From positions 1 through 5,996 of the forward strand of contig VGDA01000239.1 in assembly GCA_016869915.1 (NCBI GenBank): DNA of 5,996 nucleotides, read 5' to 3'. A model generated the notes under the pieces. It searched no databases. It was given only the letters and a program-made list of their open reading frames with translations, and was not told the DNA's origin. A program made the position numbers and the translations under genes. Positions 1 to 4,997 of this stretch are shown here, piece by piece (the first letter of the stretch is position 1; every line of letters begins with the position of its first letter). Source of the DNA: Alphaproteobacteria bacterium. GTDB lineage: Bacteria > Pseudomonadota > Alphaproteobacteria > CACIAM-22H2.

Positions 1-154
1 CTACTACTGGATCGGCGCGATGCGGCAGTCGGAGCCGGGGCGGGCCGGCACGGACCTGCACGCGACGAACGCGGGCTGGATCTCCGTCACCCCGCTGCAT
101 CTCGACCTGACCCATGGCGAGACTCTGGCGCGCATCGCCGGCCTGCTGGAATGA
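1..154 (+). CDS. surE: SurE 5'/3'-nucleotidase, C-terminal fragment (5' end off window)
   Basis: Only the last 50 codons are present, read from base 2 to a TGA at 152-154. The translation starts YYWIGAMRQ, continues through GTDLHATNAGWISVTPLHLD and ends LARIAGLLE. The 'GTD...A...G..SVTPL.LDLT' block is the characteristic C-terminal signature of SurE, a metal-dependent survival protein that dephosphorylates nucleoside monophosphates in the cytoplasm. The catalytic N-terminal DD motif lies outside the window and cannot be checked. The stop codon overlaps the pcm start (ATGA), indicating translational coupling. Adjacency to pcm is the classical surE-pcm arrangement and supports the call. The family assignment is secure although only about a fifth of the protein is visible. 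Confidence 0.9.
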   Translation, partial: YYWIGAMRQSEPGRAGTDLHATNAGWISVTPLHLDLTHGETLARIAGLLE

Positions 155-819
155 CGACGCCGAACCACAAGATCCGCCTCGTCATGGAGCTGCGCCGTTC
201 CGGCGTGACCGACACCCGCGTCCTCTCCGCCATCGAGCGCACGCCGCGCGAGGCGTTCTGCCCGCCGCAATTCCTCGATCGCGCCTACGAGGACACTGCG
301 CTTCCCATCGCGCACGGGCAGACGCTGAGCGCGCCGACCGTGGTCGGGCTGATGACGCAGGCCATCGATGTCGGCGCGCGGCACAAGGTGCTCGAGGTCG
401 GCACCGGCTCCGGCTACCAGGCGAGCGTGCTGTCGCTCCTGTGCCGGCGGCTCTACACGATCGAGCGCCACAAGCCCCTGCTGGCCGACGCGGAGGCACG
501 CTTCCGCGAACTGCGGATCAACAACATCGTGTCGCTGCATGGCGATGGATGGGCCGGCTGGCCGACCCAGGCGCCCTTCGACCGCATCATCGTCACCGCC
601 GCGCCCGACGAGGTCCCGGTCGCGCTCGTCGACCAGCTCGCCGTCGGCGGGCTGCTTGTGCTGCCGGTCGGCCGCGACAAGCGCGAGCAGCGCCTGCTGC
701 GACTGAGGAAGACCGGCCAGGGCGTGCAGAGCGAGGAGCTCGCGGCCGTGCGCTTCGTCCCGATGGTCTCTGGGATGCCGGAGGACGGCGCCGCGGACGG
801 GCAGCGGAACAGTGCCTGA
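151..819 (+). CDS. pcm: Protein-L-isoaspartate O-methyltransferase
   Basis: A 222-residue protein of normal length for the PIMT family, which methylates isoaspartyl residues in damaged proteins from S-adenosylmethionine in the cytoplasm to start their repair. Residues 51-60 (LPIAHGQTLS) match the family GQTIS substrate-site signature, although the usual following Q is A61. LEVGTGSGYQAS (81-92) is SAM-binding motif I, GDG (131-133) and PFDRIIVTAAPDEVP (142-156) are the next methyltransferase motifs, and LVLPVG (169-174) is the typical post-core strand. RFVPMVSG (201-208) is the usual C-terminal block; the last 12 residues are a nonconserved polar tail. The ATG at 151 is preferred over Met12 because the N-terminal helix (IRLVMELRRSGVTDTRVL) aligns with the family and because it overlaps the surE stop by 4 bp, so initiation is probably by translational coupling; no strong Shine-Dalgarno is seen. 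Confidence 0.95.
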   Translation: MTTPNHKIRLVMELRRSGVTDTRVLSAIERTPREAFCPPQFLDRAYEDTALPIAHGQTLSAPTVVGLMTQAIDVGARHKVLEVGTGSGYQASVLSLLCRRLYTIERHKPLLADAEARFRELRINNIVSLHGDGWAGWPTQAPFDRIIVTAAPDEVPVALVDQLAVGGLLVLPVGRDKREQRLLRLRKTGQGVQSEELAAVRFVPMVSGMPEDGAADGQRNSA

Positions 820-1750
820 GGCGCTTTCGCGCTGGCTGGCGGTCGCCGCGCTGGCGCTGCTCGCCGCGTGCGAGACGCGCGGCGGCCCTCCGGCGCCGGT
901 GACGCAGGGCGGCGGGACGCGACCGGCCCTGTCCCGCGCCGAGTCCACGAGCGGCGTGGTCGTCGCGCAACCCGGGGACACGCTCTTCGCGATCGCGCGC
1001 CGCGCGAACGTGCCGCTCCGGTCGCTCATCGATGCCAATGGCCTCAAGCCGCCCTACGCGGTCCAGCCGGGCCAGCAAATCCGCCTTCCGCGGGGCGCGG
1101 CCGCCGCCGCCGCCGCCGCCCAGCCCGCGCCCGCCCCGCAGCCGGCCGCGCGCGGGGAATCGCCCGCGCAGCCATCGGGGCCGCGCGGGACGGTCGAAGG
1201 CGTGCCCTTGCCGGCGCCCCCAGCCCCCGAGCCGCGCGGCACCAGGCCGCCGGCCGAGGCCCTGGCGCAGCCGGCTCCTCAGGCGCCGGCCGCTGCTCCG
1301 CCGCCGGCGCAGTCTCCGCAGGCCTCCGTGCCCGTCGCGCCGCCGATCGACGCGCGGCCGCAGCCGCGCACCGGGCGCTTCCTCTGGCCCGTCAGGGGCG
1401 AGGTGGTCTCCGCCTTCGGCGCCAAGGCGGGCGGGCTGCAGAACGACGGGATCAACATCGCGGCGGGGCTCGGCACGCCCGTGCGCGCGGCCGAGAACGG
1501 CGTCGTGGTCTATGCCGGCAACGAACTGAAGGGCTTCGGCAACCTCGTCCTGCTGCGCCATGCCGATGGCTGGATGAGCGCCTATGCACATCTCGACGAG
1601 ATCGGCGTCGAGCGAGGCGCGCAGGTGCAGCGCGGCCAGGGCATCGGCAAGGTCGGGCAGAGCGGCGGCGTCTCCTCGCCCCAGCTCCATTTCGAGCTGA
1701 GGCGCGACGGCAGGCCCGTCGATCCTCGCCCGCATCTCGCCGGCGGGTGA
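812..1750 (+). CDS. nlpD: NlpD-like lipoprotein: LysM plus degenerate LytM/M23 domain
   Basis: A 312-residue envelope protein. The GTG start at 812 overlaps the pcm end by 8 bp; it gives a lipoprotein signal with an LAAC lipobox and lipidated Cys20. A LysM peptidoglycan-binding domain covers about 49-93 (AQPGDTLFAIARRANVP). A long Ala/Pro-rich disordered linker (about 96-187) begins with eight alanines. The LytM/M23 domain covers about 189-310. In M23 enzymes zinc is held by the H and D of HxGxD plus the second H of HxH; here those positions are N211, N215 and H293. The catalytic first H of HxH is Q291, and H260 (SAYAH) is retained. The domain is therefore probably not a peptidase and, like E. 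coli NlpD, may activate a cell-wall amidase at division. Architecture and surE-pcm linkage support NlpD. Some alphaproteobacterial LysM/LytM factors such as DipM are alternatives, so the symbol is tentative and the architecture secure. Confidence 0.87.
   Translation: MPEALSRWLAVAALALLAACETRGGPPAPVTQGGGTRPALSRAESTSGVVVAQPGDTLFAIARRANVPLRSLIDANGLKPPYAVQPGQQIRLPRGAAAAAAAAQPAPAPQPAARGESPAQPSGPRGTVEGVPLPAPPAPEPRGTRPPAEALAQPAPQAPAAAPPPAQSPQASVPVAPPIDARPQPRTGRFLWPVRGEVVSAFGAKAGGLQNDGINIAAGLGTPVRAAENGVVVYAGNELKGFGNLVLLRHADGWMSAYAHLDEIGVERGAQVQRGQGIGKVGQSGGVSSPQLHFELRRDGRPVDPRPHLAGG
1100..1120 (+). repeat. (GCC)7 trinucleotide repeat in the lipoprotein linker
   Basis: Seven uninterrupted GCC codons (Ala97-Ala103), preceded by one GCG alanine codon, open the Ala/Pro-rich linker between the LysM and LytM domains. 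A triplet repeat can gain or lose units without breaking frame, so linker length may vary between strains. This is seen directly; no regulatory role is implied. Confidence 0.8.
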
Positions 1751-1757
1751 GCGCCGT

Positions 1758-2615
1758 TCAGCCGATCCGCCTGCCGAGGCGGCCCGCCAGGTCCTGGATG
1801 AACTGCCATGCGACGCGACCGGAGCGCGCGCCGCGCGTCACCGACCACTCGACTGCCTCGGCGCGCAGCCGCTCGGGCGCGACGTCGAGGCCGAGCGCGG
1901 CCGCGTAGCCATCGATCATCGCGAAGAACGTGTCCTGGTCGCAGACATGGAAGCCGAGCCAGAGGCCGAAGCGATCGGAGAGCGAGACCTTCTCCTCGAT
2001 CGCCTCGCCGGGATGTATCGCCGTCGCGCGCTCGTTCTCGATCATGTCGCGCTGCATGAGGTGCCGCCGGTTCGAGGTCGCGTAGAACACCACGTTGTCC
2101 GGCCTGCCCTCGACGCCGCCCTCGAGCACGGCCTTGAGCGACTTGTACGCGGCGTCCTCCTGCTCGAACGAGAGGTCGTCGCAGAACAGCACGAAGCGGC
2201 GCGCCGATCCGCGGAGGATCGACAGCAGCTGGGGAAGGGTGGGGATGTCCTCGCGATGGATCTCGACGAGGGCCAGCGCGCCGGTGCGACGCGCGTTCAC
2301 CGCCGCGTGGACGGACTTCACCAGCGAGCTCTTGCCCATGCCGCGCGCGCCCCAGAGAAGCGCGTTGTTGGCGGGAAAGCCCTCGGCGAAGCGGGAGGTG
2401 TTGTCGAGTAGGATGTCGCGCTGGCGGTCGACGCCACGCAGCAGGCCGATGTCGACGCGGTTGACCCGCGGCACCGGCGCGAGGCGGGCGGCGTCCGCAT
2501 GCCAGACGAACGCGTCGGCCGCGTCGAGGTCGGCGGACGAGGCGGACGGAGGCGCGCGCCGCTCGAGCGCGGCGGCGATCCTCTCGAGGGCGTCGACGAG
2601 GCGCTGGTCTGTCAT
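1758..2615 (-). CDS. DUF815-family AAA-type ATPase of unknown cellular role
   Basis: A 285-residue predicted cytoplasmic P-loop ATPase starting MTDQRLVDALERIAAALER. After a helical N-terminus comes the family block RVDIGLLRGVDRQRDILLDN (53-72), then Walker A GARGMGKS (89-96, catalytic K95). Walker B is VLFCDDLSFE (142-151), sensor-1-like ATSNRRHL is at 179-186, and the conserved stretch EEKVSLSDRFGLWLGF (207-222) holds candidate arginine finger R215. GARSGRVAWQF (262-272) resembles sensor 2. These match DUF815 (PF05673), whose function is not established as far as I know. The open frame continues upstream through the yajC region, but homology starts only here, and GCGGA lies 9 nt before this ATG (2625-2629). 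The gene is convergent with the lipoprotein (7 bp between stops) and divergent from yajC. Family call is firm; role unknown, with nothing beyond position linking it to Sec. Confidence 0.9.
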   Translation of the reverse strand: MTDQRLVDALERIAAALERRAPPSASSADLDAADAFVWHADAARLAPVPRVNRVDIGLLRGVDRQRDILLDNTSRFAEGFPANNALLWGARGMGKSSLVKSVHAAVNARRTGALALVEIHREDIPTLPQLLSILRGSARRFVLFCDDLSFEQEDAAYKSLKAVLEGGVEGRPDNVVFYATSNRRHLMQRDMIENERATAIHPGEAIEEKVSLSDRFGLWLGFHVCDQDTFFAMIDGYAAALGLDVAPERLRAEAVEWSVTRGARSGRVAWQFIQDLAGRLGRRIG

Positions 2616-2651
2616 GGCGATGGGTCCGCAGGGTGCTCCGGAAGGCCGCGG

Positions 2652-2681
2652 ACGGTAGTGGCGGGCGTGGCCCGGGGTCAA
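2652..2681 (-). promoter_or_regulatory. Candidate sigma-70-type promoter for the DUF815 ATPase gene
   Basis: On the - strand TTGACC (2681-2676, 5 of 6 matches to the -35 consensus) is followed after 18 bp by TACCGT (2657-2652, only 3 of 6 to the -10). Transcription would start near 2645, about 30 nt before the ATG. The -35 is good and the -10 poor, so this is a placement guess in the only upstream non-coding region. Confidence 0.3.
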
Positions 2682-2700
2682 CCCTAACCCCCTGCCGTCG

Positions 2701-2728
2701 TTGCATTCCGGTGGTCGGCTTGTATATT
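2701..2728 (+). promoter_or_regulatory. Candidate sigma-70-type promoter for yajC-secD-secF
   Basis: TTGCAT (2701-2706) is followed after 16 bp by TATATT (2723-2728, 5 of 6 to the -10 consensus). The TATATT sits in one of the few AT-rich spots of an otherwise very GC-rich spacer. It would give a leader of roughly 70 nt before the yajC ATG. The rest of the 2616-2807 spacer shows no convincing ORF, RNA gene or riboswitch; the leader contains only short GC-rich complementary stretches. Confidence 0.45.
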
Positions 2729-2807
2729 CCGGCGCGCCCGGCGCGGTCCTCGCGCAGGGGTTCCCCGGACAGTCGAAACCGACCCCCAGAACGAGGAAAC
2801 GTCGCCG

Positions 2808-3344
2808 ATGCTGATTTCCCCTGCCTACGCTCAGGCCGCCGATGGCGGCGGCTCGATGCTGATGCAGCTCGCCCCGCTCGTGCTGATCTTCGTCGTCTTC
2901 TACTTCCTGCTGATCCGCCCCCAGCAGAAGAAGATGAAGGAGCAGCGCGCGATGCTCGAGGCCGTCAAGCGCGGCGACACCGTGGTCACGTCCGGCGGCC
3001 TGATCGGCAAGGTCGTCCATGTCGACGGCAACGAGATCGGCCTCGAGCTCGCCGCGAATGTCCGCGTGAAGGCGATCAAGGGCATGATCGTCGAGGTCCG
3101 CGCGAAGGGAGAGCCCGCCGCCGGAGGCGAGGCCAAGCCGGCCAAGCCGAGGGAGGAGGGCGCGTTCTACAAGGCGCTCGGCATCAAGCAGGATGCGACC
3201 GCCGAGGCGATCGAGGAGGCCTTCGCGGGCAAGCAGGGCGACGCGGCCGCGGTGGAGGCGCACGAGACGCTGCGCGACCCGGTCAAGCGCAAGCTCTACG
3301 ACTCGCTAGGCCATGACGAATACGTCTCGCGCCTGAAGTCCTGA
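2808..3344 (+). CDS. yajC: Sec translocon accessory subunit YajC with a C-terminal degenerate J-domain-like extension
   Basis: YajC is a small single-span inner-membrane protein that associates with SecDF and SecYEG. Residues 1-98 are a classical YajC: N-terminus MLISPAYAQAADGGG, membrane segment about 20-36 running into the hallmark FYFLLIRPQQKK, then a cytoplasmic domain with GDTVVTSGGLIGKV (56-69) and VRVKAIKGMIVEV (85-97). GAGGA-type ribosome binding (around 2793-2797) about 10 nt before the ATG fixes the start. The protein is 178 residues against about 110 for typical YajC. After a Lys/Pro/Glu linker (99-117), residues 119-172 read like a J-domain: FYKALGIKQDATAEAIEEAF (helices I-II), ETLRDPVKRKLYDSLGHDEY (helices III-IV). 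The end of helix II and the HPD motif are absent. Translation is uninterrupted and codon use does not change, so this is a real fused segment, not a frameshift. It heads the probable yajC-secD-secF operon, 40 nt before secD. Confidence 0.94.
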   Translation: MLISPAYAQAADGGGSMLMQLAPLVLIFVVFYFLLIRPQQKKMKEQRAMLEAVKRGDTVVTSGGLIGKVVHVDGNEIGLELAANVRVKAIKGMIVEVRAKGEPAAGGEAKPAKPREEGAFYKALGIKQDATAEAIEEAFAGKQGDAAAVEAHETLRDPVKRKLYDSLGHDEYVSRLKS

Positions 3345-3345
3345 C

Positions 3346-3369
3346 GCGACGGGGGCCACGCCCCCGCGC
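3346..3369 (+). promoter_or_regulatory. GC-only stem-loop between yajC and secD
   Basis: CGGGGGC (3350-3356) pairs perfectly with GCCCCCG (3360-3366) around a CAC loop. Three more pairs (3346-3348 with 3367-3369) form if A3349 is bulged. It begins just after the yajC stop and ends 6 nt before the GGTGA (3376-3380) that is the likely secD ribosome-binding site. There is no following T-run, so it is not a standard intrinsic terminator. An mRNA stability or translation-tuning role is possible, as is a dispersed intergenic repeat. Confidence 0.4.
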
Positions 3370-3384
3370 CCCCGCGGTGACCCG

Positions 3385-4983
3385 ATGCTCTTCTTCGCGC
3401 GCTGGAAAATCTGGCTGATCAACGCGGTGTGCGCGCTTGGCGTGCTGCTGTCGCTTCCCGCGTTCATGCCGCGCGAGAGCATCGGGCTGCCCGCCTGGTT
3501 CCCGTGGCGCCACGTGAACCTCGGCCTCGACCTACGCGGCGGCTCCTACCTCCTGCTGGAGGTGGACATGCAGGCCGTGGTCCGCGAGCGCCTCAACAAC
3601 ATCCGCGACTCGGTCCTCGTCAGGCTGCGCGGCACGGAGATCCGCTACTCGGGCCTCGCCATCCGCGGCCAGGGCGTGCAGCTCCAGCTTCGCGACCCTT
3701 CCCAGTCGGCGGAGGCGCTGCGCCTGCTGCGCGAGCTCGCGCAGCCCGTGTCGACCGGGGCCTTCGGCGGCTCGACGCCCGACCTCGTCGTCAACGCCAC
3801 GCCCGAGGGACTGGTCACGCTCGAGCTCTCCGAGGTCGCGCTGCGTGACAAGGCGACCAAGACCATCGAGCAGTCGATGGAGATCGTGCGCCGTCGCCTC
3901 GATCCGGAGGGCATCAGGGAACTGCAGATCGCCCGCCAGGGCGGCTCGCGCATCCTCGTCCAGCAGCCCGGCATCGACGACCTCGAGAGCAGCAAGCGGC
4001 TGCTCGGCACGACCGCCAAGATGACCTTCCACCTGCTCGACGCCACCGCCGACTGCAGCTCCGGCCGCGGCCCGGCCGGGGTCAACTGCCTGCCCGGCTC
4101 CGACCGCGCCGACGCGATGCGCATCTACCCCGTGCGCCAGCGCGTCGAGGTCGATGGCGCGAGCCTGACCGACGCGCGCGCCGGGACGAACCCGCAGACC
4201 GGCGAGTGGATAGTGAACTTCACCTTCGACTCAGTGGGCACGCGGCGCTTCGCGGACATCACCCGCGCCAATGTCGGCCAGCCCTTCGCGATCGTGCTCG
4301 ACGGCAAGGTCATCACGGCGCCCTCGATCCGCGAGCCGATCACCGGGGGGCGTGGCCAGATCAGCGGCAGCTTCAGCGCGGCGAGCGCGAGCGAACTCGC
4401 GGTGCTGCTGCGCGCCGGCGCCCTGCCGGCACCGCTCACCATCGTCGAGGAGCGCACGGTCGGCCCCGACCTCGGCGCGGACGCGATCCGCGCGGGCTTC
4501 ATCTCCATCCTCGTCGGCGCCGGGCTGGTCCTCGTCTTCATCGTCTGGACCTACGGGCTCTTCGGCGCCTTCGCCTGCGTCGGCCTGTTCGCGAACCTCG
4601 CCCTGACGCTCGCGATCCTGAACCTCCTCGAGGCGACGCTGACGCTTCCAGGCATGGCGGGCGTCCTCCTGACCCTGGGCCTCTCGGTCGACGCGAACAT
4701 CCTGATCAACGAGCGAATCCGCGAGGAGACGAAGCTCGGCAAGACCCCCTTCGCGGCGATGGAATCCGGCTTCAAGCGCGCCTTCTCGACGATCGTGGAT
4801 TCCAACCTGACCACGCTCATCAAGATGATGCTGCTCTACGCGTTCGGCTCGGGCCCGGTGAAGGGCTTCGCGGTCACCATCACCTTCGGGATCATCACCT
4901 CGATGTTCACGGCGACGATCGTCGTCCGGCTGCTGATGGTCACCTGGCTGCGCTGGCGCCGCCGCACAGCCCTACCCGCCTGA
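3385..4983 (+). CDS. secD: Protein translocase subunit SecD
   Basis: A 532-residue inner-membrane RND-type protein that with SecF couples proton flow to completion of Sec-dependent export at the periplasmic face. TM1 is about 8-27, followed by the SecD signature NLGLDLRGGSYLLLEVD (45-61). The large periplasmic P1 domain (about 45-368) contains IVRRRLDPEGIRE (167-179), ILVQQPGID (190-198), and the head and base ending AIVLDGKVITAPSIREPI (302-319) and LLRAGALPAPLTIVEERTVGP (341-361). Five more membrane segments lie at about 369-388, 391-412, 422-444, 464-488 and 492-518. LTLGLSVDANILINERIREE (429-448) is the conserved TM4 motif; D436 is the likely proton-pathway aspartate equivalent to E. coli D519. 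The start gives the usual MLFFARWKIW N-terminus. Oddity: two periplasmic cysteines, C224 and C235, lie close together in a Gly/Pro-rich head loop. A 14-bp gap leads to secF. Confidence 0.97.
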   Translation: MLFFARWKIWLINAVCALGVLLSLPAFMPRESIGLPAWFPWRHVNLGLDLRGGSYLLLEVDMQAVVRERLNNIRDSVLVRLRGTEIRYSGLAIRGQGVQLQLRDPSQSAEALRLLRELAQPVSTGAFGGSTPDLVVNATPEGLVTLELSEVALRDKATKTIEQSMEIVRRRLDPEGIRELQIARQGGSRILVQQPGIDDLESSKRLLGTTAKMTFHLLDATADCSSGRGPAGVNCLPGSDRADAMRIYPVRQRVEVDGASLTDARAGTNPQTGEWIVNFTFDSVGTRRFADITRANVGQPFAIVLDGKVITAPSIREPITGGRGQISGSFSAASASELAVLLRAGALPAPLTIVEERTVGPDLGADAIRAGFISILVGAGLVLVFIVWTYGLFGAFACVGLFANLALTLAILNLLEATLTLPGMAGVLLTLGLSVDANILINERIREETKLGKTPFAAMESGFKRAFSTIVDSNLTTLIKMMLLYAFGSGPVKGFAVTITFGIITSMFTATIVVRLLMVTWLRWRRRTALPA

Positions 4984-4997
4984 CGGAGCGCCCCCGG

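Noticed and set aside
4..1047. A 347-codon - strand open frame opposite surE, pcm and the start of the lipoprotein gene.
   Set aside because: Low-complexity Arg/Ala/Gly-rich translation, fully antisense to well-supported genes; a high-GC shadow frame.
1767..1782. CCGCCT-GCCG-AGGCGG hairpin as an intrinsic terminator for the lipoprotein gene.
   Set aside because: No T-run on either strand and it lies within the ATPase coding sequence; six-base hairpins are common at this GC content.
868..1908. A 346-codon + strand frame overlapping the lipoprotein gene in another reading frame.
   Set aside because: Arginine-rich translation with no motif, while the other frame encodes lipobox, LysM and LytM domains.
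2674..2691. Inverted GGGGT...ACCCC in the divergent spacer as an operator.
   Set aside because: Only 5-bp arms with an 8-nt gap, no second copy seen, and no recognisable regulator site.
1758..3263. A 501-codon - strand open frame that would extend the DUF815 ATPase upstream across the spacer and antisense to yajC.
   Set aside because: Family similarity begins only at the ATG complementary to 2613-2615. The upstream part is the complement of yajC and its promoter region and has no recognisable domain; long open antisense frames are expected at this GC content.
3156..3344. Possibility that the YajC tail is a frameshift artefact or a separate small J-protein gene.
   Set aside because: The frame is continuous from the YajC core through the linker to the stop, with no internal stop, no convincing new ribosome-binding site and start, and uniform codon use.
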